Shown: piece after piece, positions 43,817-55,030 of the stretch | Numbering within the stretch: position 1 is the first letter of the stretch | Layout: every line of letters starts with the position of its first letter | Assembly (NCBI GenBank): GCA_907165135.1 | Contig: OU015569.1 | Location: 1,674,001-1,738,000, forward strand | DNA: 64,000 nt | DNA from: Oikopleura dioica | Lineage: Eukaryota; Chordata; Appendicularia; Copelata; Oikopleuridae | Reading direction: 5' to 3' | The notes under the pieces: model-generated | The model's input: the letters and a program-made list of their open reading frames with translations, nothing else | Told to the model about the DNA's origin: nothing | The model's database searches: none | Program-made: the position numbers and the translations under genes

Positions 43817-45622
43817 ATGAAGCTGCTCAAATGGGTTATTTTCGCTGCTTGCGCACTTGCTAGCCAGAAAAAGGAGTGCAGAAGCCAAGCAGGAGGAGCC
43901 GGACCTGAAGTTAAATATGTCACATCAGACGGATATCCAGCCAAGTCGAAAACAGTTGAAGAATGCGTCTGGAAGTAAGGCTTTTTCTTGCAGCGAATTT
44001 GAATTTCGTACTTGACCTACTAGTTAAAATTTCGGCTTTCAGGGGACAATATAAAGGATTAAGCTTTGTGTATATAGATGAAAAATTCGGACATCAATAG
44101 ATAAAAATAAAAAATAATAAAAAAAATATATGACAACAGATAAAAGAAAAAAATATCTGTTGATGTCTATTTTTCTTTGAAATAATACATATCACTACAA
44201 TATAAGGGTAAATAAGGCCAGCTGGAAGTTGGCAACCGCTTCATTTTGATAAAAACAACAAGTTATTGCATCCTTATTTACAAAGCTGTCACGAGCAAAG
44301 TATGCCACTTGAAAATATTACTTGTAAAAGATGTTTCGAAATGTCCAACTAGACAGTACTTCCAAAACTTTATTTTAATGATGTCGTGCTATGTTTCAAT
44401 ATTAAACTCGCTGTCTAACGGGCAGTTTTGGGATAATCTCCTGCCACGAAATGATTCGAAAAACATCCTTTTCGGGAATGAAATTAGTGAAAAAAAGCAG
44501 CTAAGAATTTAAGACATATTTAGGCCTAGTTTATTTTTCTTCAAATAGGACTCAGAATGGGATTTATTAATTTATCATTTTAACCTTATTGAACCTTTTT
44601 CTTTTAAGCCCTTTAGTAATAGGTTACTAATAACAATTCAGTTTACAAGTAAACTACGGCCAATACATCAAAATCATGCCATCTACGATCTCAGTTCCCT
44701 GCTCTGGAGGCGGTGGAGTCGTCTTCAAAGAGCTCCTCAAAGAAGGGAAAAAAGAACGTGAAGTCTCTTCAAAAATGTACTGCGGCGCAAATGCGAAAAT
44801 TCCATCCCTTGTGTCGACCGGAGTCCGTCTCGAAATTTACTTCAAAGCTCCGGTAACTATCCTTTTGCGAGATTGATTTGGAAGAACCCCAAAAATAGAA
44901 ATAATGATAAACAAATGAGTTGGGGAAAAGAACGAGCACTGTATCTTTTGACAACATTTTCTGAGACTTTAAGGCACCCTAAGTGGCAGATTAGGCGCCC
45001 TACGTTCCCCTCAACGCGTAAACGGATTGCCAATTTCACGTTCGTGAAGGTCAAGGCGCACGAATAGACTGCCTGAAATTTTGAATCAAGACACGTCTTT
45101 TAGCCTGGAAGCAAACTGAAGATCGGCTACAAAATGACAGAATCGTCTGGCGGAACTACGGTGGCCCAGGCCGGCGGCGCCAGAGCAGTTGTCGGCGGCT
45201 CAATCAAATACAACCCGCACAATAAATTCACCTCTCGAACAAGTACAAGCTCAAACTATGCACGAGAAGTTCCACTTTTAGGAAAATGTCGAGCCAATTT
45301 TTGTGCAGATTAAGGCTGCCTTAGCTCAATTTTCAGAATATCGTCGTTGATTTAGCCATCTTAAAACGTGGCTTGACATTTTGAACAAGGCTCAAAAACT
45401 CCGCCAAAAGTCGAAAGCAAGGGAAATCCACTGGTGTTCCTTCTCGCCGGAGTGATCGTCTGCGGCGTCGTAGGCTCCCTAATGTACAAGTTCATGTACG
45501 CGAAGGAGGATGACTCCCCCGCGCCGGTGATGGAGAAAAAAGCGGAAACGAAAGAAGTTTCGAATTCCGCTCTTCGCACTTGCTCGGAGGAAACTACTGA
45601 TACAAATCTCTCCTCGAATTAA
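43817..45622 (+). CDS. CUB-domain type I membrane protein
   Basis: Signal peptide MKLLKWVIFAACALAS, then a CUB domain. First half: Cys followed by VTSDGYPAKSKTVEECVW (SPxYPxxY...CxW in the family). Second half: VPCSGGGGVVF and YCGANAKIPSLVSTGVRLEI, then KLKIGYKM (typical CG...STG...I.F...F.Y ending). A Ser/Thr-rich stalk and one membrane span (LVFLLAGVIVCGVVGSLMYK) follow, then an acidic cytosolic tail. CUB domains bind proteins or carbohydrates outside the cell. Exons: 43817-43974, from 44043, about 44676/44690-44852, 45104-45281 and 45390-45622. The junction between exon 2 and exon 3 is uncertain because exon 2 meets an in-frame TAG at 44098 unless it is spliced earlier (a GTGTAT donor at about 44067 is possible). 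The last intron reads GA...AG. No orthologue named. Confidence 0.65.
45282..45389 (+). other. GA-AG intron in the CUB gene
   Basis: The frame from ...AREVPLL to GSKTPPKVESKGNPL is kept only if the intron starts GAAAAT at 45282 and ends ACAAG at 45389. No GT donor nearby gives an open frame. Confidence 0.55.
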
Positions 45623-45854
45623 GAAAAAAGAAAACATTCAAATCCTTCAACCCGGTTTTTAATAAAATACATGTGTCTAAAAAGCTTCTGTCTTTGTCAA
45701 TTAAAACTCTTGATATCATGAAAGAGAAGTCAAGGATCATGTCATTGACATGTATGTCTTTTATTCCAGTTAGAAGGTTCAGATGATAAGCATTTTTTCA
45801 GTCGAAGAGGCAGTTCAAAATAATGTTCAATGATAAGAGTCTAGGGCCCAGACT

Positions 45855-48800
45855 CTAGGCAGAAGATGTGGCTTCCTTTTCTTCTTCGGATTTGATTTCC
45901 TTCAGCGTTTCGATTTTCGCTATAATTTTTTAGAACTCAGAATATCGTGGAAAAATAACCTGACAGGGTGGATTTCAACTTGTCTACGATTGGCAGTAGT
46001 GGATAAGCCAAATCCTCTGGGTTTTCGCCAGTCAGCTTTTCCATCTTATCGATAAACTTGCCGATGACTCCTTCTTTCTTTTCCAGCTTCGATCCAAAGT
46101 AGAACTCCTTCACGAGCTCTTCAAATGGCTGTCCTGGATTTCTGCGACGGATGTTGTTAAAAATAGTGAAGTTGTGGATGTTCTTTACCTGATCGTTGTG
46201 ATCACATGTTGGCAGAGATATTTTGTGATATCCTGGTTATATTTCCTTGAGCCGTTTACGCCAGCGTCGGTCTTTCTTGTTTTCTCGTAGCCAGGCTCGT
46301 TGAAATAAGGCTCGGCATTCAGTGTCAGCCCTGAGAAGAAATTGTTATACGCAAATATTTCTGATTTCTTTACCTTGAAGCGAGACGAGCAATTGCAAGA
46401 GATTGGAAGTGTATTTCCACTTCTCGCACCCATTACCCGCCCAAGTTCCCAGGAGGGATAGGCAGACCTTCCCGTCATCGTAGAGATTTGGATTGATTCT
46501 GAAAAAATGCATGAGCTTCTAATAAAGAGAAAGAGGAAAACCTTCTATCCAGCGTTGATCTGTAGCGGACTTTCGGCGGGGAGGTGAGCGGGTATCCGTC
46601 TGGAAGGCAAATGTCGAAGCAGAAGAGGCAGTGTTCGTAAGGAGTCCCTGCTGGCCCTTGAAAAGTGCTCTCGAAGAATTGAAATGGAATTTCTGATACC
46701 TTCGATGGCGAATGAAAGTAAATCGAGGCGACTTTCATATGCCCACAAGTGAACACCTTTGGGGATCGACGTTTGAAGTCTGCTGATTTCAGAGTTGTAA
46801 ATCTTCAAAAATGACTTTTTGTTAGGTTATTATTTTTTCCTTCATAACGGTACATCAAATAAAGAGTGGAAATAAGATGAACCTAGCCTTTGAGTGGTCA
46901 TTTTTGGAATTGAAGAAAGCGTGAGTTGGGCTTGGATCCTCGAGAAAATGAACTTTTGACGGACTTATGAACCATTTTTTGTTGAAAAAAGCACTTGCTG
47001 ATAATCCCGTTCCTTGCCCAAGATCGGCAATAGGTACATCATCAATAACAGGCTCTGTTATCTCGGAAATCTTCTCCTCGGTTGTTTTTGATCCGCCTTC
47101 TTCGGACATTCCATAGCCTGCTTCACTTTCCATGGGCCATGAATAGTCTTCTTTTGGGAAGAGTACACTTTCGGGGGTCAGTTGAGTTGGAAAAACGGGG
47201 GATTCCGTTCTACTCAAAGTTATAATTTTTATCTCAGCCGTTTCGGTTATTGTTCTGGAGATCAGTAAGAATTATAACTCTAGTCCTATCGGCCCACATT
47301 ATCTCGAGTTTTCCGCATGACAGGAAGCCCTTTACCATTCCGACGCCCGGGCAGTTGATCTGCGATGAACTGTTGCTTACAACGAGGCTTCCGAGGGGAA
47401 ATTTGAAAACTGGATGAGCGGTCGCGTCGTTGAAAGAGATTGTTTCTCGTTCTTTAGTTGTTTCGTCGATAAACCATTTGACAACGACTTGCTTCTTGGC
47501 GAAATCGACGGAGACAACGCTTCCCCATTCGGCGAGGTTTTCTTGATTTTTACGAACAACGTAATTCCCTATTATTAATCATCAATATGAACTTCGCTGT
47601 AGTTAGACTTGCCTGGAAGGAACTTGCGCCATTGAGAATGATTACTACATGTTGAGAGTCCAGTAGAATCGCAGTCTTCGATTTCGCCCGATTGCCATTG
47701 CACCTTACAAATCGACGTGCAAGTAGCGACCTCGATGCAAATCCAGCTCTCTTCTTCGAACTGGAAATTGGCTGCCCCTTCTAAGCTTGACTTTTCTTCT
47801 AGTAAGAACTCAATATTCTTCTCATCAAAGTGGATGTTCATGCTGCCAAGCGAATATTTCTTCCCGAGTAGCTTTTCAATTTCTTCGAAAACTCGGTTTA
47901 CTTTATTTTTCATCCCCTCTTTGTCCACTTTTTCATTTTTGAAAATAGTCTCGAACAAGCTACTGATCACTTTTGGTTTGGAATCCTCGTGATCCATGCC
48001 GTCTAAGTAAGTCCTCGACTCTCCTTCATATGTGTCCACCATGAAGTTTGGAAAGCGGAGACATATGTAACTTGACTTCTCGTCATCGTTGGCGATCTTC
48101 GTCAGCATTTCCAGAAAATCATCGGAGGAGAGCTTCTTTCCTTTTTTCGAATGGCTCGGTTTCGCAAAATGACGGAACTCCGAAGGGTCGACCTCTTGAC
48201 TTTTCAGCATTCTGTTCAAACTCTGCGCCTCTTCGTTTGTAAGCTTGATTCTAAAGCGATCGTAGAGTAGAACACCCCAAAACTTGGTGGCAGTGTCAGA
48301 ATTCTTGTAGGCAGTATTCTCCTGGTTCCAAGGCGCTTGCAGTTGAGGCAGCTCAGAAGAGTCAACTTTGCTGTTCGGTTTTGGGGACGGCTCATTTTTT
48401 CCGCAGGCGACCCAGTTGACTTCGACCTCGTCGCTCGAAGAAAATGAACCGGTTTCCGCCATGCTTCCTGTCTTACTCTTGTACTTTGTTATTTCGCCGA
48501 TCCAGCCGTTGAGAGCCACCTTCTGCCCATAAAAAGTCGGATCACAGGAAAGAAGTCTGAACAAAATAATAAGAATTGATATTCATTATTAACTTCAAAC
48601 CTTTTTGAAGAGATCTTCTCCAATTCCAAGTTTGTACCTGGGACTCTGACGTCACTTTCGAACTCGATCGCAACGACTGTTCCGATTTCATCACTCTTGC
48701 CTCGTCTGACAACCTCGCCCAACATGAATGGTCGATGGAGAAGCTTTAGCTCTTCGCTTTGTTTATGGACGACCTTTTTCGACGGATAGGTGGAGATTTT

Positions 48801-49246
48801 GAATTTCTCAGCCTTCTTATCACTCAACGACCAGTTCCCAAACGACAAGTCCACATCGTCCGCGAACACACCGCGAATGGTTGTCCCCTCTTCTTAATTA
48901 CGAAAATTAGTAAAGTGTTTTTTCAATTTTAACTCAATTACCGTCGATGAAACTGACAACGTCGTCAGGAAGGAACATTGGGTCTTTCTGCGCCTGAGCG
49001 ATTCCTAAAAAATAAGTTTGCCAACAGAAACATTTTCTGATAATTCTCGATGCATCAAGTCTCACTGATTTCGAATTTCTCACCTCCATGGGACCAATGG
49101 TCGGCCGAGGCATCGACAGAATCAATAGACTCCGAGGTAGACCCTTTGTTCTCCGTTAACGATTCATCCATGTACAGGTTCTCTGAAAAACTCATCTCTT
49201 TCTTGTTTTTTTGGCGGTTACCCGTTCTTCTTGATGTTTTTATCAA
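45855..49246 (-). CDS. UBE2O: UBE2O-like E2/E3 hybrid ubiquitin ligase, copy 2 (open throughout)
   Basis: Inverted duplicate of 24789-28234. Likely start [16 protein letters not shown] at 49194, or a longer form from 49246. Same domain order: [36 protein letters not shown], long helical linker, the KOW-like segment, a linker where copy 1 has its stop but this copy reads [10 protein letters not shown], and the UBC domain with VKFRYRST-type turn RYRSTL, then [16 protein letters not shown] (catalytic Cys), [14 protein letters not shown], ending ATSSA before TAG at 45855. Shares exon positions with copy 1, including the GC-AG intron and the AG-AG intron with inverted-repeat ends (47213-47279). 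Expected role: quality-control ubiquitination of basic client proteins. This copy is probably the functional one. Confidence 0.88.
47213..47279 (-). other. Intron bounded by inverted repeats, UBE2O copy 2
   Basis: Orthologous to the intron at 26793-26859 and the same length (67 nt). On the minus strand it starts within AGAGTTATAATTC and ends AAAATTATAACTTTGAG. Its presence in both copies shows it predates the duplication. Confidence 0.6.
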
Positions 49247-50030
49247 AACTAAAAATTGGAAGTCAAATTATGGTTTCTTGACTGAAACAAGATGAAGCTG
49301 AATTGGCGTGCAATCCAGAAACGAAAAAAAAGAAAATAATCTTTCACAGTTTCTCTCTTTTCTAGACATTCGGATGGCCTCGGATGGGGCGGCTATTTTC
49401 TGTTGGCTCCTAAAAATCTGCGAATCGAAGAAGATAGGTCGGTAAAAATGATGACTTATCAACCCGTGATACATTTTTCTATGATTTCTTCGGGCTGGTG
49501 CACTGATACGAATGTCTATCAAAATCAGTTGAAGTCAGCAATTCGCAATAAAACGAATTCACACGCCTCCTTCGTCGGTCAGATGTCTTAGATGTTCTGT
49601 TGCTTGATCTTGCTTGAAGAAGGTCAAATCTTGGTCAGTGGTCGGTTTTGTCGGGTTCGCAAGTTCTGACCGAAAGCCCGATCGACCCGACCACAGATCA
49701 GGCCAATTTTCAAGGCGACGCTTCTTCCGACCAACCCCGACCTGGAAAAAGGTCGGTGCCGACCCTAGTCCGCTACAGAAAAAGCCATTCTTCTAGTGCC
49801 AAAGTTTCAAACTGAAAAATACAGTAGTGCAAGAGGATCGGCACATTTTCTTTCTGCCTAGCTAGTTGTAGCCCTCTAATAGCTCCCCCTATTTCAATCT
49901 TACGGTTCTATTCTCGCGTCGCTTTCGAACCAAACAGGATTTCCGACCCTGGCTAGTGAGTCGTCAATCTTAGAAACGGGTTCGTCTTGCCAAAAATATT
50001 ACAAAAAATCTCGAGAAAACAGAAAACAAG
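49247..50030. other. Interval between UBE2O copy 2 and the coiled-coil orphan
   Basis: The outer edge of the inverted duplication is near 49420-49470 (GAATAAGTCATCATTTTTACCGACC-like sequence in the left copy). At 49620-49775 there is a GTCGG/CCGAC-rich stretch with self-complementary segments. No coding frame supported. Confidence 0.4.
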
Positions 50031-50570
50031 ATGGTGGATTCTTTCGAGCCCGCTGAATTAGAACAGCTCTCGCAAAAGATGGAGCATCTGTACTCTCGAG
50101 AAAAAGACGAAGGAGATGCATTCGCGGACGGTATTTTCTACTGAGATTTTTCTCGGACAAGGTTAATCATTCAGGTAATCGAGCTCGATCAAAGTTGTCG
50201 AAGAAACGGCAGTTTGAAGAGTCTGACGAAGAAGAAATTATGAGCCAAGCGAAGAAGGCGCATCTAACAGTCTCGTTGAAAGAAGCTTTGTCTCGAACGG
50301 CGGTGGCTCGTGAGAAGACAGAATTCACTGTAAAAGACTGCCAAGATCTTGATCAATTGGTAAGAACTTCTCTTCAACAGAAAAATTATCGCTAAATAAA
50401 TTTAAGAAAGCACGATACGAAGAAATGCAAGACGAACTCAACAACCTCCAGCGCAAATACACGGAGCTGGAGAACAAGGTGGACAATTTCGGCCATAAAC
50501 TCGACCGATTCAGGTTCTTGTTCAGAAAACCATCTTCCAATTTTCGTTTTATTTTAGGGAGCAAAAATGA
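50031..50570 (+). CDS. Small coiled-coil protein, 134 aa, orphan
   Basis: Four exons (50031-50130, 50175-50359, 50407-50513, 50558-50570) with 44-47-nt GT-AG introns. The frame is maintained from MVDSFEPAELEQLSQK to DRFREQK and TGA. It contains a basic, acidic-flanked patch (SKLSKKRQFEESDEEE) that could be a nuclear signal with a CK2-type site, and a C-terminal heptad-like helix (EEMQDELNNLQRKYTELENK). Size and layout recall small nuclear or kinetochore coiled-coil subunits, but no family is recognised. Confidence 0.65.
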
Positions 50571-51525
50571 AGAGTCTCGAAAATGTCGATTGAGAATAAT
50601 TAGCACTCCTGCTTGAATTCCATTTTGAACGAATAAAGCTTTAACAAGAACTGATTGCAACTGAATTGTAATAACTTTAGGAATCAAAGAGGCAGATTTG
50701 AAACATTGGCAAATTCGAAAAAATCTCTAGATGAAATGCAGCTTGTTTTCATTTTCATTACACAGTGGCAGAGCGCTAAGAGAGGCACGCTGTACAAAGG
50801 ATTCTTGTAGACTTCCTCTGAAGTGTTAGTAGAAGGGAAATGTTCTAGAACTCCTCATGATTTTATTTTGCAGCGGGGATTTTTCAGTCAGTTGAGTTCT
50901 AAGATGAAAAATGACTTTTTTGGTCATTTTTCTTGGCGACCGAGTCGATAAAGTTGCATAAGGGGGTTTTTAGATAGGTCAGAAATCTTCGCCAAGGACT
51001 TGTGTTCAGAGAGCCCGCTCTAGTGACTACGAGACAGCTCGGAAATTGGTTCGATTCAAAGTCGAACGAACCAATTTGGTAAGATGCCCGATTGGAGGAT
51101 ATTTTCCTCGACACAAGGTTCTCTAGAAGGTGGAATATTATCATTATTGGCTGAATAGTTGGGTGAGTCTTCAAATCGACTTTTTATGAGAAAGGAACGA
51201 AGAAAAATGACGCTGCCTTCTATTGTCGACTTCGGTCTCTAGAACTGTTATTTCCCTCCCGCATTCTTTGCCTTTCTCCGCAGTTTAAAATAACTTTTGA
51301 GAGTCTAACAGTGCTTGCTTTAGATTGCGCCCGACTGTTTCCTTGACTGTCATGAATCGCGACATACAAAACCTGTGCACTGGCGCTTCTGGCCTTCAAC
51401 GATTGAAGATCTCCGGCAACTACTCCAAATCTCTCCATGGCTCGCAGGATTGTATTCGATAGATAATGGAAAAGAGCAGCAAACATAGAAGTTAACATAG
51501 AAGTGGCGTCTAAGAAGCTTCTTAG
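50571..51525. other. Interval upstream of the cyclin exons
   Basis: No supported gene. Since the cyclin reading frame opens at an AG acceptor (51525) without ATG, its first exon and promoter are probably in here. A short ATGGCTCGCAGGATTG frame near 51437 is one candidate first exon. Confidence 0.35.
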
Positions 51526-53135
51526 TTAGTAACGGAAATTTATCGAACACTGAAAAGACTTCCCTGGCATCAAACTCTTCCACGAAGAGCCATGGAGTAA
51601 CGGGTTACTTCAAGCGCAAGGGTCTGTCCCTTCTAGGTGACAACAACGGCCAGAAGGTAAGTAACGTCTTTAAAATTCTGCTGACTTTCGTTTGAAGGTG
51701 CGAAAAACTTGTGATGTCAAAAAAATCACAAGAGAGAGAAGCGTTGTCCGCCGACTCTCTCAAGGCTCACTCAAGGGTAAGGAAGAGACCAAGGAGCGAG
51801 TGCAAGTGCCAGACGACGAGGTTAATCTCGCGTTTCCGCTGAATGAACCAGGAGAAGATCGTTTTGGAGCGATCAGACCCAAGATCGAGCCCTGGAGACA
51901 AGCGATCTGGGATCGATTGCCGGCGGAAAAGAAAATGATTCCCTTTCCGTCTTATGAGCCGTATTCCTTCACTTGTAAGATAAAAGTTCGATTCCATAAT
52001 CTTCTTTCACACTGTAGCGTTCGAATATGTCCGTGCTCGAGAACTCAAGCCAAAGCACGTCGTTGATCCCGCCTACCTCCAAAAGCACAAAGTCCTCAGT
52101 CCAAGACATCGATACATCCTCGTCAATTGGATGATGGAAGTCCAGGAGAGCGACGACCACTACTTCCGCAACGAGCAGCTGTTCCAGGCTGTCCGCTTCA
52201 TCGATGTCTATCTAAGGAAGGAGCCCACAACTAATCGAACTCGTGACTATTTGAATTACTATCTTCCGTGCAGTAGTTTTAAATTAGATTTTGATAAGAG
52301 TCCTCGTTGTTGTCGACTTCAAAAAAGCAAGACGGAGAGCTTGGAATTGGATCGATTTCAGCTACTGGGAATTACTGCCATGTTCGTCGCCTGCAAAATC
52401 GGGGTGCGTTATAAATATCCGAGAGCATTCGTAAAATTTAGTTCAGATGCAGGATTATGCGGATATCAAATCATGGGCGATCCTCGGCGACCCTGAGCAG
52501 CCTTACGACACTGCAGACATCCGCAGGTTCGAGATTAAACTTATGCAAGCGATCGACTGGGATGCGGAAATTTCAACTGCGTATTATTCCCAGAAGCGAC
52601 TGTCCATGCTCGCCAAGTTGAAGGACCACCAGGTAAGCGAAAATTTCTCAGAGAGTTTAACTCTTGTTATAATCAGTGCCACATGGTCCGATATCAACTC
52701 GAATTGTCACTGCTTGCGAGCGAGTTGGTCCCCGTCCGCCCCTCAATTGTAACTGCTGCTGCCGTCCTCGTTGCGAAGACGTACTTTGGCCAGCCCGTCG
52801 AATGGGACGATTACTTGGCCTACCACAGGAACGGCTCCACCTTTGACAGCGTATATTTTTGTACCATGAAAAAAGGTCGACCCTCTAAACAGCGGCTACA
52901 GACTCCACGATCTCCTCCCTGTATGCAAGAGTCTCGTCTACCTGATGAAAAACGCCTACAGCATCGGAAAGGCGAACCTCAAAGGCGCCAAAAATATTGT
53001 CTTCGCAAAGTATTCCAGCGACGACTGCGCAAATGTGAGTTGATCGATTCGTGCCCGTCGTTGTGGGATGAAATGAATTTTTAGATTGCGCTGCTCGACG
53101 AAAGGCTCTTTTTGAACTTGAGAGATTTGGAGTAA
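51526..53135 (+). CDS. CCNB3: Cyclin, B3-like
   Basis: Activator of mitotic CDK1. Seen: a disordered N-terminus with KRKGLSLLGDNNGQK, then cyclin box 1 RHRYILVNWMMEVQESDDHY, QLFQAVRFIDVYLRK, FQLLGITAMFVACKI and DYADIKSWAI, IDWDAEISTAYY, cyclin box 2 RPSIVTAAAVLVA, HSGYRLHDLLPVCKSL, and the end IVFAKYSSDDCANIALLDER, which resembles the VFxKYSxxxxxxVA ending of cyclin B3 more than B1/B2. Multiple short introns. One at 52829-52892 reads GA...AG and is required to produce HSGYRLHDLL, a conserved stretch. The first exon with ATG is not identified. Converges on the caspase pair. Confidence 0.8.
52829..52892 (+). other. GA-AG intron in the cyclin gene
   Basis: Joining CACAG (52828) to CGGCTACAG (52893) restores the conserved cyclin motif HSGY. 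The removed 64 nt begins GAACGG and ends AAACAG. The neighbouring GTATAT gives no motif-restoring alternative. Confidence 0.7.
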
Positions 53136-53597
53136 AGACTCTTTCGTTTTTTTTTTATTGTATTTTTCTTTCTGTATTTTTTACTGTAAATAAAAAATGA
53201 TGAAGTCTCCAAGACTTTAAACATAAACGTGAATAGAACTGATTATTTGGTCGACTACAAATTTGTAATGACATCTTTGCTCAGTTCTATTGATTCTCTT
53301 TCTGACTCTTATACCTGCCTAACAATGCAACCTGCATAAGAAACCAAATAAGACATTAGTGCACCCAAATTCGAGTTTTAGCCTTTTAACTGCAAATTTG
53401 AGATTGGTTAAATCAAATTATAAATATATTCATATTGAAGGCGTGATCGAACAAAAATTTCAGTTTGGAATGAAAAAATAGAATTGATTGCAGAAGTAAT
53501 TGTTGCACAAGAAAAGAGCAGTAATTGAAAGGGGCAAAAGAAAGTTGTCAATAGGCGGAAGTATCAATGAAAAAGAAGGCGATAAAAAAGGACTCTT

Positions 53598-54816
53598 TTA
53601 TGATGGGGGAGCGAGAACAAGGAACTTGGTGAGCGTTGATTGAATGACTGGTATTTGGAGAACTTCTGTATTCCGCGAGTCGATATACGCAGGATCCATA
53701 CTCGCTACAGTGCGATTAACTTCAGCGAGGACTTCGTGAATGTCTCGATTGTCGGTACTTTTCAGCCGATCCAAAACCTCGCACTAGAAATATTTTCTGT
53801 TCAACTGCAAACAACCCTTTTATCTTACCAAAGCGACAACGAAAAAGCTTCCAACTGTAGTGCTTCTCAGCGAATAGTGTTTTTCAATAGAAGAGTAGTG
53901 GATCAAACAATCAGCATCATAGGGCCACCTAGAATTGCTTTCGTTAAAATATTCCTTAACCCGATTAACAGAAAAGAGAGAAATTGTTACCTTTTTTGCA
54001 CGGTGTTTCCTTGAGCTACGAGATGCGTCTTGCTGAATTTATTTCCTCGACAGGCGTTTACAAAGAAGAGCTTTGGTTTCTTGGCCATGGTTCTGTTTGC
54101 CTTTTTTAGATAATAAATCATTATTCCTACCACCAGTATTCCTTCGTAATGATTTTTATCCGCTCCTTAATAGGATCGACAAAGAAGTTCAAATCCGTGT
54201 GTGTGTCCTTCAAATAAATGATGTTATTCGCACTTCCATGCGACGAAATCGCCATGCCGAATACTTCGATATTTGAAAGATCCATGTTTTTGAAACTTTG
54301 AAGAATGTCCTCTGTGAATTTTTTGTCCGCGTTGTTGTAGATTCGAACTTCGAAGCCAAGGCGCAACATTGTTTTATTCAGTCTGGCGACGTCATTTTTC
54401 GCACCGTGTCTGAAATAAGACTAATACTGATCCTGGCTCCCTTCTTACCTCTTATTGACCACAGTACCGGTCGGAGTTCCGTCCTCATTAATCCAAACGC
54501 ACGAGTTATCAAAGCTTTCGATTCCAAAGATCAAGAAAATCTTCTTCTTCGACTGCTCGACCTTTTTCCAATCATATTCGCGCTTTGTGTAAGTAGAACT
54601 AGCACTGCTGGGCTTAGTAGTTTTCGAAGAGGAAGGTGGCTGAGCGTCAGTTGTCGTATCTGATTTTTTCAAACCGACAACTTTCTTGAAGCTCTTGATG
54701 ATTCCGTCGACTACGTCTCCTTCGTCGTACTCGTTCTCGACTTCGGGCAGCTTTGCTGGGTCATAAGACTTTTCCGTGACGTCCTCCCAAAGCTCAGCGT
54801 TCTTCTCTTCCGACAT
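53598..54816 (-). CDS. Caspase-like cysteine protease, tandem copy 1
   Basis: Cysteine-aspartate protease of the apoptosis/inflammation type. Starts MSEEKNAELWEDVTEKSY at 54816. It has a short acidic, Ser/Thr-rich N-terminus without a CARD or DED, then KIFLIFGIESFDNS, NDVARLNKTMLRLGFEV, catalytic His in FGMAISSHGSANN, catalytic Cys in LFFVNACRGNKF (family QACxG, here NACRG), and small subunit WPYDADCLIHYSSIEKHYSL, RSTTVGSFFVAL, CEVLDRLKS, ending LVLAPPS. Lack of a prodomain suggests an effector-type enzyme. In the last exon the caspase fold is complete. Short introns. Tandem paralogue immediately upstream. Confidence 0.88.
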
Positions 54817-55030
54817 AATTTCTGAAAACGGCGAATGATGAGTCTTCCATGATTTCGAATAGATTTTCACTAGTTTCTCTAGTGAACTCAGGTAAATTTA
54901 TTGATTCTGAAGGCATAATTGGACAAAAATTCAGGTTGGAATGGGTGTAATAAAAAATAATTGATTGAAGAAATTATCTGTTGTTGCACAAGTCAAAGAA
55001 CGGTAATTGACAGAAGTTAAAGAAACAGTC

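Noticed and set aside
44246-44512. 88-codon plus ORF
   Set aside because: Most likely inside the large intron of the CUB gene; no domain recognised.
49614-49796. 60-codon ORF rich in Pro/Arg (RKPDRPDHRSG)
   Set aside because: Derived from a GTCGG/CCGAC-rich self-complementary stretch; no other support.
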